A stretch of 6,769 bases of DNA from Bacteroidota bacterium (GCA_008081305.1 VMCP01000131.1:1-6769), one strand, 5' to 3'. Shown: positions 1 through 6,571, counted from the first letter of the stretch. The notes: generated by a model not told the origin, from the sequence alone. Made by a program: numbers and translations.

Positions 1-408
1 GAAAATCCAGATGAAACTCTTCCCATCCGATATACAGCCCATGTTGGAGGAAATATTTCTTTAGGGAACAATAGAAGAAGTTTTGAAAAGAACTTCCTCT
101 CTCCTAATGCTTTGTTCATGGTTCAACGTAACTTCACACAATTAAATCTTGGTTTTTACATAAATAAAGGCCCGTTGGTTACCGGTTTGTGGTTCCGCCA
201 GACCTTTGGTAATTACAACACATCTGATGCTATCATAATGTTGGTAGGATTCCGTAAGGACCGTTTTAAATTTGGATACAGTTACGACTTTACTGTGAGT
301 GATGGCCGAAGCGCTATTCCTTCCAGTCACGAAGTAAGTGCTACCATCGATTGGTGTGTACCACCTGGCACTAAACCTTTCCGTCCTTTAAAGTGTCCAG
401 AATTCTAG
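1..408 (+). CDS. PorP/SprF-family type IX secretion outer-membrane protein, C-terminal part (5' end outside window)
   Basis: The frame is open from the first base to a TAG at 406-408, followed at once by an in-frame TAA. The 135 visible residues alternate short aromatic and polar strands with turns, as in an outer-membrane beta-barrel. Examples are LNLGFYINKGPLVTGLWFR, the strand containing AIIMLVGFRKDRFKFGYSYD, and the end HEVSATIDW. The 'GFyinkgplvtGlWfR', 'kfGYSYDfTvS' and 'sSHEvSatid' blocks and the tail ending RPLKCPEF match the end of PorP/SprF-family proteins. These are outer-membrane partners of the type IX secretion and gliding machinery; in Flavobacterium, SprF is needed to deliver the adhesin SprB to the surface. 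The gene lies just before a GldJ-type gene, which supports a secretion/gliding role. The family has many paralogues per genome, so which one this is cannot be decided. The ATG at 112 is internal, not the start. Confidence 0.87.
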   Translation, partial: ENPDETLPIRYTAHVGGNISLGNNRRSFEKNFLSPNALFMVQRNFTQLNLGFYINKGPLVTGLWFRQTFGNYNTSDAIIMLVGFRKDRFKFGYSYDFTVSDGRSAIPSSHEVSATIDWCVPPGTKPFRPLKCPEF

Positions 409-417
409 TAACCATCA

Positions 418-446
418 TTGATTGTGATTGAATTCGCTTAATTTTG
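418..446 (+). promoter_or_regulatory. Predicted Bacteroidota-type promoter of gldJ
   Basis: TAATTTTG at 439-446 fits the Bacteroidota -7 consensus TAnnTTTG, and a TTG at 418-420 lies 18 bases upstream, in the usual range for the -33 element. Transcription would begin near 451-454, giving gldJ a leader of about 30-50 bases. This suggests gldJ can be expressed apart from the preceding PorP/SprF gene. It is a motif match only; read-through from upstream is also possible, since no terminator hairpin is visible in 409-480. Confidence 0.55.
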
Positions 447-482
447 CAATAAACAAGAATACTGTTCGTTATAAACACACAA

Positions 483-2168
483 ATGTTGAATTTTTCCAAA
501 ATGAAAACAGCTAATATACTCATGGGAGCTGCTCTATTAGGAGTAGTTTTCACTTCTTGTGATCCCCGCGGTCCAAGAATTAAGAGTAAAAAAACAGGGC
601 AAATGTTCAATGACCCCAAATGGGGAGGATATGCTAAACATCCCTATGTAGGTCAAGAAACTGGTCCTGGACTTGTATTAGTCGAAGGAGGCGCCTTTAC
701 TATGGGTAATACCGAAAACGACCTTAAGTACGAGCACAACAACACAGAACGTAGAGTAACTGTGCATTCTTTTTATTTGGACGAATGCGAAGTTACTAAC
801 CATGATTATGGTGATTTTGTGTATTGGTACCAAAGAGCGTTTAACGAAATGAACTCTGGTTTACAATCAGAACACACCTTCGCTGGTCAGAAAATCGACC
901 CTAACTCTCAATTCGCTATCGGAGGTCTTTACAAAACTATACTTCCTGATACCAATTGCTGGAGAAGTAAATTAGGTTACAATGAGCCTTTTGTTGAATA
1001 CTATTTCCGTCACCCTTCGTATCAAGACTATCCAGTCGTTGGCGTTAACTGGCACCAAGCTACAGAGTATGCTAAGTGGCGCACAGATCAGGTGAATACA
1101 ATGATCCTCGACAGAGAGGGTCTAATTGATTATGATGCGGGTAACCAGGCCGTTACTGCAGATCCGTTTAACAACTTTAATACAAGAGCTTATCTTGCTG
1201 GTCAAGATAACGGAATTTTCAGTGGAGTGGTTGATGGTGCTGTTACCACTAAAAGAAGCGCAGGTAACATGATTGGTAATAAGCCCCTTCGTGATTACTC
1301 AAAAGCAAAGAGAAAAGATCAAAAGCGATTTAAGGTAAAAATGGAAGATGGCATTTTCCTTCCTGACTACCGCCTTCCAACAGAGGCAGAGTGGGAATAT
1401 GCTTGTCGCGCAGCTATTGGAGAAACACAATTTGAAAATATCGATCAAAACAAGATCTATTCTTGGACAGATTACACCATCCGCATCAAGAATGGTAAAG
1501 AGCAGGATCGTGGTAAAATACGCGTCAACGCGATGCGTGGAAAAGGCGACTATGCAGGTATAGCTGGTGGTCCCCTAAACGATGGTGGTATGATTACAAC
1601 ACCTGTTTATTCCTACTGGCCCAATGCATATGGTCTTTACAACATGGAAGGTAACGTGTCTGAGTGGGTAATGGATGTTTACAGACCACTTTCATTAGAA
1701 GACATGGAGGCATTCATGCCATTCCGTGGAAACAAATTCCAACAAGTTGTGCTTAATCCTAATGGACCTGGTGGTCTTGCGGATAAGGATGATTTAGGAC
1801 GTTTGAAATTCCAAGACGTAGTGAAAACTTCTATTAAAGAAGGCGGAAGAAGAAATTATAGCCAAGCGGATAATATTGGTTATAAAGATATGCACCAAGG
1901 ACTCGAAGAGCCAGATTTGACCTACGAATATGGTGTAAGTAGTTTAATCAATGACAAAGCTAGAGTTATCAAGGGCGGTAACTGGACAGACCGTGTTTAC
2001 AACACAACTCCAGGAACTCGTCGTTTCCTAGACCAAGACCAAGCCACTTCGTACCTTGGATTCCGTTGTGCGATGATACGCGTTGGTTCCCCTGTGGGTA
2101 ACTCAGCTAAGAAGTACAATAAGCTTCCTGTAAGCGGTATTGATCGCAAGACGAAAAGAAGAAAATAA
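483..2168 (+). CDS. gldJ: Gliding motility / type IX secretion lipoprotein GldJ (FGE-sulfatase fold)
   Basis: This encodes 561 residues from the ATG at 483, or 555 from the ATG at 501. The second start gives a compact lipoprotein signal, a hydrophobic run ending LGVVFTSC, with the lipidated Cys at residue 26 (20 from the later start). Mature GldJ would be anchored in the outer membrane facing the periplasm, where it is needed for gliding and helps stabilise GldK. The fold is that of formylglycine-generating enzymes: GPGLVLVEGGAFTMG (61-75), FYLDECEVTN (97-106), YPVVGVNWHQA (183-193), YRLPTEAEWEYA (296-307), NAYGLYNMEGNVSEW (381-395), KGGNW (497-501) and YLGFRCAM (524-531). The C-terminal cysteine pair of true FGE enzymes is not present around KGGNWTDRV, so it is probably structural, not catalytic. 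GldK shares the fold, but the length, the LPDTNCWRSKLGYNEP stretch (154-169) and the insert at about 205-290 fit GldJ better. The tail ends in a basic run (KTKRRK). It has its own promoter and terminator. Confidence 0.85.
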   Translation: MLNFSKMKTANILMGAALLGVVFTSCDPRGPRIKSKKTGQMFNDPKWGGYAKHPYVGQETGPGLVLVEGGAFTMGNTENDLKYEHNNTERRVTVHSFYLDECEVTNHDYGDFVYWYQRAFNEMNSGLQSEHTFAGQKIDPNSQFAIGGLYKTILPDTNCWRSKLGYNEPFVEYYFRHPSYQDYPVVGVNWHQATEYAKWRTDQVNTMILDREGLIDYDAGNQAVTADPFNNFNTRAYLAGQDNGIFSGVVDGAVTTKRSAGNMIGNKPLRDYSKAKRKDQKRFKVKMEDGIFLPDYRLPTEAEWEYACRAAIGETQFENIDQNKIYSWTDYTIRIKNGKEQDRGKIRVNAMRGKGDYAGIAGGPLNDGGMITTPVYSYWPNAYGLYNMEGNVSEWVMDVYRPLSLEDMEAFMPFRGNKFQQVVLNPNGPGGLADKDDLGRLKFQDVVKTSIKEGGRRNYSQADNIGYKDMHQGLEEPDLTYEYGVSSLINDKARVIKGGNWTDRVYNTTPGTRRFLDQDQATSYLGFRCAMIRVGSPVGNSAKKYNKLPVSGIDRKTKRRK

Positions 2169-2187
2169 AATTAATTTAATCTATATT

Positions 2188-2216
2188 GAAAAAGCCCCGG
2201 AAACGGGGCTTTTCTT
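2188..2216 (+). terminator. Rho-independent terminator after gldJ
   Basis: An uninterrupted stem AAAAGCCCCG / CGGGGCTTTT (2190-2199 with 2204-2213) closes a GAAA tetraloop (2200-2203) and is followed by a T-rich tract. It lies 20 bases after the gldJ stop. The A-run before the stem gives a T-run on the other strand, so it could also act leftwards. Confidence 0.92.
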
Positions 2217-2243
2217 TTGTTTTACTTTTTTGGTATTAGACAT

Positions 2244-2273
2244 AAAAAAAGTCCCAGAAAATCTAGGACTTTA
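2244..2273 (-). terminator. Rho-independent terminator after tRNA-Gly (leftward)
   Basis: Read on the minus strand, AAAGTCCTAG (2272-2263) pairs with CTGGGACTTT (one G-T pair) around a short ATTTT loop, and a run of seven T's ends it. It starts right after the tRNA 3' end and faces the gldJ terminator, so the two strands converge here without colliding. Confidence 0.85.
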
Positions 2274-2274
2274 G

Positions 2275-2347
2275 AGCGAGAAACGAGATTCGAACTCGCG
2301 ACCCCAACCTTGGCAAGGTTGTGCTCTACCAGCTGAGCTATTCTCGC
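2275..2347 (-). tRNA. tRNA-Gly, anticodon GCC
   Basis: The 73-nt cloverleaf reads on the minus strand. The acceptor stem is GCGAGAA with TTCTCGC and discriminator T. The D arm is GCTC-AGCTGGTA-GAGC. The anticodon arm is CAACC-TTGCCAA-GGTTG, placing anticodon GCC at + positions 2314-2312. The T arm is GCGAG-TTCGAAT-CTCGT. GCC decodes GGC and GGU glycine codons. The 3' CCA is not encoded and would be added by nucleotidyltransferase. The gene lies 74 bases downstream of rnpB on the same strand and has its own terminator. Confidence 0.97.
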
Positions 2348-2363
2348 TTGCTTAACGTGAGTG

Positions 2364-2371
2364 CAAATTTA
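2364..2371 (-). promoter_or_regulatory. Possible -7 box for tRNA-Gly
   Basis: On the minus strand TAAATTTG matches TAnnTTTG and ends 16 bases before the tRNA 5' end, so transcripts would start a few bases before the tRNA. No good TTG -33 element is visible upstream. The tRNA may instead be reached by read-through from rnpB. Confidence 0.4.
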
Positions 2372-2421
2372 AGAGAAGTTCTGAAAAATCCTCGCACCCC
2401 ATGGAAATATTTTCAAAAAAA

Positions 2422-2783
2422 GGCAGTTCTGTAAGCCGGGTTCTGTATCCACAGTTTTTGCCGTGGCTTCTATCATTAATCTAGGGAGATTCTCACGAAT
2501 ATCCTCCATCGACCTACCCTTCCGGCTCGCAAGCGATTGAGCGGGCCGCTCTTTGATCCGGATTTATTTGGTCTTTCAACGCGCAAGGTTTATCCCAATC
2601 CTGATTCACATCAGAACGAGTGAGCTCTTACCTCACTTTTTCACCCTTACCTCAACGAATTGAGGCGGTTTAGTTTCTGTGACACTATCTGTAGACCTTT
2701 CGGCCCCCTTCCCGTTAGGAAGTGCGCTGCCCTATGTTGCCCGGACTTTCCTACTCATTACTGAGTCGATAGAACGAACTGCC
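2422..2783 (-). ncRNA. rnpB: RNase P RNA (bacterial class A)
   Basis: This is the catalytic RNA of RNase P, which with the RnpA protein removes 5' leaders from pre-tRNAs. Read leftwards, the conserved elements appear in order. GGAAAGTCCGGGC lies at 2751-2739. ACAGAA then ACCGCC lie at about 2680-2664. GGTAAGGGTGAAA and GGTAAGAGCTCAC follow. Near the 3' end come AGATTAATGATA (2482-2471) and ACAGAACCCGGCTTA (2446-2432). The outer P1 helix is a perfect 8-bp pairing of GGCAGTTC (2783-2776) with GAACTGCC (2429-2422), which sets both ends and a length of about 362 nt, normal for the class. Seven T's follow the 3' end (2421-2415, minus strand) and may help end or trim the transcript. The exact 5' and 3' ends may differ by a few bases. 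Confidence 0.97.
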
Positions 2784-2787
2784 AGTG

Positions 2788-2795
2788 CAAAATTA
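2788..2795 (-). promoter_or_regulatory. Predicted -7 box of the rnpB promoter
   Basis: On the minus strand TAATTTTG fits TAnnTTTG exactly and lies 4 bases before the P1 helix of rnpB, the right distance for transcription to begin at or next to the mature 5' end. The -33 element is poor; only a TTTT run lies roughly in range. The same TAATTTTG octamer forms the gldJ promoter. Confidence 0.6.
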
Positions 2796-2828
2796 GGTTA
2801 TTGCGTTTTAAAACCCCCTGCCCTAGTG

Positions 2829-2836
2829 TATCTTTG
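2829..2836 (+). promoter_or_regulatory. Predicted -7 box of the gatB operon promoter
   Basis: TATCTTTG fits TAnnTTTG. It ends only 10 bases before the gatB ATG at 2847, so with the usual 4-8 base spacing the transcript would begin about 0-6 bases before the start codon. Upstream, a TTG at 2801-2803 is 25 bases away, which is long; the GTTTTA at 2805-2810 sits at more typical spacing. The promoter is divergent from that of rnpB, with the two -7 boxes 33 bases apart. Confidence 0.55.
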
Positions 2837-2846
2837 TATAGAAGTT

Positions 2847-4289
2847 ATGGCAGAATACGAAGCAGTCATTGGTCTAGAAATCCACATACAGCTACAAACT
2901 AAATCTAAAGCTTTTTCCTCAGACTCTACAGAATATGGTGCATTGCCAAATTCTCAAGTGAGTCCGATTAGTTTAGGACATCCCGGTACCCTACCCAAAC
3001 ACAACTTGGCTGCCATCAACAACGCCATTAAAATGGGCATTGCTTTGAGTTGCGATATCCGAAAGGTAAATCAATATTCAAGAAAGAATTACTTCTATGC
3101 TGACCTACCCAAAGGCTACCAAATTACTCAGTTCGATACCCCATTATGCAATGGAGGGGTGGTCAAAATTAGACCAAAGGATGCTTCTCCAAAGGAAATA
3201 AGACTGACACGAATCCATATGGAGGAGGACACAGGTAAGAGTATGCACGATCAGGATTTGGATGATACTCTCGTTGATTATAATCGTGCTGGAACACCGT
3301 TAATTGAGGTAGTCACGGAGCCTGATATTCGAACAGGTGAAGAAGCTTATGCTTTTGTTTCCGAAATACGACGATTGGTGCGTTATTTAGAAATTTGCGA
3401 TGGCAATATGGAGGAAGGAAGTTTGCGTTGTGATGCGAATATTTCCATTCGACCAAAAGGAAGCCCAACCTTTGGGACCAAGGTTGAGGTGAAAAATATG
3501 AATTCCATTTCTAATGTAAAAAGAGCAATCGATTTTGAAATTAGCAGACAAACTGAAATGGTTGAGAGTGGTGAACGAATCATACAAGAAACCCGCGGTT
3601 TTAACGGATTGAATGGAACTACCTTCTCTATGAGAAAAAAGGAAGCGCTGAACGACTATCGTTATTTCCCAGAGCCTGATTTACCTCCCCTGATTGTTAC
3701 TCAAGAAAATATAGAAAAAGTAAAATCGCAGATGCCTGAATTGCCTGAGGTTCTATACGATCGATTTACGAATAAATATGGCCTCACGGATTACGATGCC
3801 AATGTTCTCATTGATGATAAGGCCTCGGCTGATTATTTTGAACATATCGTAAAAGAGAACATTCCATATAAGGTCGCATCAAATTGGGTATCCGTTACGA
3901 TACGTGGTTATTTGAATGAACAAGCCTTGAGCATTCAAGATTTTCCTTTATCACCCAAACAAATCAGTGAAATTATTCAACTGATTGAAAATGGCACGAT
4001 CAACCATAGCACGGCCAGCCAAAAGCTATTTCCAGCCTTGTTAACGAGTCCCCATAAGTCTCCAAACGCACTAGTAGAAGAATTAAACCTCGCGACCAAC
4101 ACAGATACTGGTTTTATTGAAGAATTAGCAGATTCTATATTAGCTGAGTTCCCAGATAAAGTAGAAGCATACAAAAACGGCAAGAAGGGCTTACTGGGTA
4201 TGTTTGTTGGTGAAATGATGAAACGCTCCAAGGGTAAAGCAGACCCTAAAATTGCAAAGGAAGCATTTTCTAAGAAATTAGATAGCTAA
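2847..4289 (+). CDS. gatB: Aspartyl/glutamyl-tRNA(Asn/Gln) amidotransferase subunit B
   Basis: GatB is the kinase/transamidase subunit of the cytosolic GatCAB complex. It binds mischarged Glu-tRNA(Gln) or Asp-tRNA(Asn), phosphorylates the side chain with ATP and uses ammonia channelled from GatA to make Gln-tRNA or Asn-tRNA. The 480 residues match the family's usual length. Hallmarks are YEAVIGLEIHIQL (4-16), SLGHPGTLPKHN (42-53), SRKNYFYADLPKGYQITQ (78-95), RIHMEEDTGKS (122-132), DYNRAGTPLIEVVTEPD (144-160), LRCDANISIRP (193-203), KVEVKNMNS (212-220) and DYRYFPEPDLPPL (270-282). The C-terminal tRNA-binding tail ends GMFVGEMMKRSKGKADP (451-467). The frame is open back to 2679, but that stretch is the antisense of rnpB and unlike GatB; the ATG at 2847 gives the canonical N-terminus. 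gatA and gatC are not in the window. The stop shares one base with the next ATG (TAATG), so gatB leads an apparent operon. Confidence 0.97.
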   Translation: MAEYEAVIGLEIHIQLQTKSKAFSSDSTEYGALPNSQVSPISLGHPGTLPKHNLAAINNAIKMGIALSCDIRKVNQYSRKNYFYADLPKGYQITQFDTPLCNGGVVKIRPKDASPKEIRLTRIHMEEDTGKSMHDQDLDDTLVDYNRAGTPLIEVVTEPDIRTGEEAYAFVSEIRRLVRYLEICDGNMEEGSLRCDANISIRPKGSPTFGTKVEVKNMNSISNVKRAIDFEISRQTEMVESGERIIQETRGFNGLNGTTFSMRKKEALNDYRYFPEPDLPPLIVTQENIEKVKSQMPELPEVLYDRFTNKYGLTDYDANVLIDDKASADYFEHIVKENIPYKVASNWVSVTIRGYLNEQALSIQDFPLSPKQISEIIQLIENGTINHSTASQKLFPALLTSPHKSPNALVEELNLATNTDTGFIEELADSILAEFPDKVEAYKNGKKGLLGMFVGEMMKRSKGKADPKIAKEAFSKKLDS

Positions 4290-5707
4290 TGGAATTCCTT
4301 TCTGAAATCCATTCCAAAATATACAACCACACAAACTCCGTTTGGTGTAAAATTGAAAACAAAGAATTCACCTACGGTGATCTAAAATCATTCATCCAAT
4401 CATTTACGCCTGCTATAGCTCAAACAAGTGGACCTGTAGGATTAGTAATACGAGACGACTTTGAGACATACGCCTCCATCATTGCATGTTGGATGTGTGG
4501 CAGGTCATATGTACCTATTCAACCCAGTTATCCGGATTCTCGAATCAACGACATTGTTGAACTGAGTGAAATCCAATTCTATCTGGATTCACAATTCCAC
4601 GCATTAAATATAGTTGGACTAAAATGCGTTACGCCTAGTAATGAAGAGAAAGCCATTGTATCCCCTCCATTAAATAATCATGATTTAGCCTACATATTAT
4701 TTACCTCAGGTACGACGGGAAAGCCCAAAGGGGTCCCTATTTCATTTGGAAATCTTCAAGCATTCATTGAAGGATTTTTTGATTTAGGTTACGAACTGAA
4801 CCAAAATGATAAATTCTTACAAATGTTTGAATTGACATTTGATTTATCGGTTATGAGTTTCTGCATACCTACTATGTTAGGGGCATCCTTCTACCCTCCA
4901 TCTAAGAAGCTCATCAAACCCTTGGCATTATATGATACCTTGGAATCAGAGGAAATTAGTTTCGCCCTTATGGTGCCCTCCGCCATTGACATGCTCAGTC
5001 CCTATGCAGATGAAATGGAATTGCCATACCTAAAGATCTCACAATTTTGCGGTGAAGCACTTAAAATCCAACAAATACGTATTTGGAAAGAGGTATGTGA
5101 CTCCACACAAATTGACAATGTATACGGACCCACTGAAGCCACTATCTATTGCACGAGATACACCATACCTCCAAATGTAGAAGATTGTAAGCATCATAAC
5201 GGAATTGTGTGTATTGGTGAACCCATGACGCATGTTAGCCTTGGTTTAGGTAATGATAAGGAGCTCTATCTCGGTGGAAAACAAACCACCATGGGTTATG
5301 TAAAAGCCAACCCATCGCAAAAGGAAGTTTTTTTTGAACAGGATGAAGTTTGGTACTATAAAAGTGGTGATATTGGGTTGAGCGATGAGCAAGAATACTA
5401 CTGTTTAGGCCGTATAGACGAGCAGGTTAAAATACAGGGTTATCGAGTAGAATTAGCAGAGATAGAATTTGCAGCAGGGAAGGTTTTCCCAAATAACAAA
5501 CATAAATGCGTAGCTATTCAAACCACTTCCGGGTGGGAATTACATCTTGTATCTGAAGGTGTAAAAACCGGTGCCAAGATCACAGAAGTAAATTCTCACT
5601 TACCTTGGTACATGCATATAAAACAGGCTCATTCACTCACTGAATTCCCCTTAAATGCCAATGGTAAAGTGGATAAGAAACAGATCATTCTACAGCTCGG
5701 ATTATGA
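4289..5707 (+). CDS. Stand-alone amino-acid adenylation enzyme, DltA-like (AMP-binding superfamily)
   Basis: This is a complete 472-residue adenylation domain: it would make an acyl-adenylate from ATP and a small carboxylic acid and load it on a carrier protein. Core motifs occur in order: FTSGTTGKPKG (P-loop, 138-148), FDLSVM (184-189), FCGEAL (253-258), VYGPTEAT (278-285), SGD (359-361), GRIDEQVKIQGYRVE (374-388) and NANGKVDK (456-463) with the catalytic Lys at 460. The FDLSVM and FCGE motifs resemble D-alanine-carrier ligase DltA more than most peptide-synthetase domains, which usually have GGE. The Cys of FCGE (254) aligns with the cysteine linked to D-alanine selectivity in Bacillus DltA. 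It is somewhat shorter than typical DltA (about 500). No condensation, carrier or thioesterase domain is fused. It begins in the gatB stop (1-base overlap) and overlaps the next gene by 4. The carrier is probably the protein at 6326. The substrate is unproven: D-alanine, glycine or another small amino acid are all possible. Confidence 0.88.
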   Translation: MEFLSEIHSKIYNHTNSVWCKIENKEFTYGDLKSFIQSFTPAIAQTSGPVGLVIRDDFETYASIIACWMCGRSYVPIQPSYPDSRINDIVELSEIQFYLDSQFHALNIVGLKCVTPSNEEKAIVSPPLNNHDLAYILFTSGTTGKPKGVPISFGNLQAFIEGFFDLGYELNQNDKFLQMFELTFDLSVMSFCIPTMLGASFYPPSKKLIKPLALYDTLESEEISFALMVPSAIDMLSPYADEMELPYLKISQFCGEALKIQQIRIWKEVCDSTQIDNVYGPTEATIYCTRYTIPPNVEDCKHHNGIVCIGEPMTHVSLGLGNDKELYLGGKQTTMGYVKANPSQKEVFFEQDEVWYYKSGDIGLSDEQEYYCLGRIDEQVKIQGYRVELAEIEFAAGKVFPNNKHKCVAIQTTSGWELHLVSEGVKTGAKITEVNSHLPWYMHIKQAHSLTEFPLNANGKVDKKQIILQLGL

Positions 5708-6333
5708 TAAGACAGGCCAGCCATCAAGATTTCGATTTTATTTACGAAGCGATTGTTCAAAGCGAATACTCTGGTGGTGATATATTCCCATACGAATCGC
5801 TATTCGGAATGAAACCAGCGGAGTTCAAGGAAACGGTTTTCAATATCTTCGAAGAGGAAATTGATGGTATGCCTTGGCATTACGAACATTGGTATATCAA
5901 CGAATTAAACGGACATGCAGCCGGGGCTTTATGCAGTTGGGTCGAAGGTTCAGACGGATTATCCTCTGATCTATTACACGCACAAACGTTGAGTTTTTTA
6001 TTGCCCGCACAATGGCAAGCAGCAAAAATAAAATTAGAATCATTATCAAGTGTTACCATCCCTCGTGTGAATGGCTTTGTTCAACTTGAACATTTATATA
6101 CCTCACAAGATTTTCGAGGAAGAGGCGTTATGAGAGAGTTAATGCAATTCATTTTTGAAACATACTCGGGAAAACCGTTTGAAATCCAAGTTCTCAAAGG
6201 CAATATAAAGGCGGTGTCACTTTATGAATACATGGGATTTTCTGTGCAAAATGAAAAATGCAACCCAGCAATCAAAAACCTAGCTTTGTTAAGTAGCGAT
6301 TGCAAATTACAACTCACCAAACAACATGAATAG
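5704..6333 (+). CDS. GNAT-family N-acyltransferase
   Basis: This 209-residue protein opens with the GNAT start MIRQASHQDFDFIYEAI. The acyl-CoA-binding motif A is LEHLYTSQDFRGRGVMRELM (128-147), with the pyrophosphate-binding RGRGV loop at 138-142. Motif B follows at 161-179 (IQVLKGNIKAVSLYEYMGF), ending with the typical 'LYEYMGF' strand and helix. The enzyme would be a soluble cytosolic transferase moving an acyl group, most often acetyl, to an amine. The ATGA junction with the adenylation gene and the 8-base overlap with the carrier-protein gene imply a job in the same pathway. Possible roles are acylating the amino group of the carrier-bound amino acid, or transferring the carrier-bound group itself. 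It is longer than a minimal GNAT (about 150), with extra sequence at about 30-60 and 80-120. No exact subfamily is recognised. Confidence 0.82.
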   Translation: MIRQASHQDFDFIYEAIVQSEYSGGDIFPYESLFGMKPAEFKETVFNIFEEEIDGMPWHYEHWYINELNGHAAGALCSWVEGSDGLSSDLLHAQTLSFLLPAQWQAAKIKLESLSSVTIPRVNGFVQLEHLYTSQDFRGRGVMRELMQFIFETYSGKPFEIQVLKGNIKAVSLYEYMGFSVQNEKCNPAIKNLALLSSDCKLQLTKQHE

Positions 6334-6571
6334 AGAAGAAATCACATCGGCATTGAGTCCAATTTTTCACCGTGTATTCAATAACAATGAAATCATCATC
6401 ACGGATGATCTAAACGCAGAAAAGGTAGATCAATGGGATTCCCTAACTCACCTAAACATGATAGCCGAAGTTGAAAAGCATTTTGAAATCAAATTCAAAC
6501 TGAAAGAATTAATCGGAATGAAAAATGTGGGTGATATGATTGACTTGATTTTGCAGAAAAAGGGTGTATAA
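6326..6571 (+). CDS. Acyl/peptidyl carrier protein
   Basis: This small acidic four-helix carrier of 81 residues has the phosphopantetheine attachment motif WDSLTHLNMI; the modified serine would be Ser39. It is followed by the usual helix-II/III pattern AEVEKHFEIKFKLKEL and the closing MKNVGDMIDLILQKK. A phosphopantetheinyl transferase would convert it to the holo form, and the adenylation enzyme upstream is the obvious loader. The WDSLTHLNMI form resembles carriers in surface-glycan clusters more than DltC, which typically has a DSM attachment motif, and it is clearly not the housekeeping fatty-acid ACP (usually GADSLDTVEL). Its start lies inside the end of the GNAT gene, and its end overlaps the next gene by 8 bases, so translation is probably coupled. 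Confidence 0.9.
   Translation: MNREEITSALSPIFHRVFNNNEIIITDDLNAEKVDQWDSLTHLNMIAEVEKHFEIKFKLKELIGMKNVGDMIDLILQKKGV

Noticed and set aside
371..619. Minus-strand frame across the gldJ start
   Set aside because: It covers the gldJ promoter and signal-peptide region and has no family resemblance; it is a shadow of the coding strand.
2188..2273. Pair of inverted repeats as a mobile-element remnant
   Set aside because: Each is a self-contained hairpin with its own T-run at the end of a gene on opposite strands; two convergent terminators explain both.
2679..2846. N-terminal extension of the gatB frame by 56 codons
   Set aside because: The stretch is antisense to the 5' part of rnpB and crosses both divergent promoters; its translation is unlike GatB, whose normal N-terminus begins at the ATG at 2847.
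3383..3587. Two overlapping minus-strand frames inside gatB
   Set aside because: They lie wholly within a strongly conserved part of gatB, overlap each other in different frames, and show no recognisable protein features.
4289..6571. Siderophore or non-ribosomal peptide cluster
   Set aside because: There is only one adenylation enzyme with a separate carrier, and no condensation, thioesterase or transport gene is visible; a single-residue activation pathway fits better.
6326..6571. Housekeeping fatty-acid ACP (acpP)
   Set aside because: The attachment motif is WDSLTHLN and not GADSLDTVEL, and there are no fatty-acid synthesis genes beside it.
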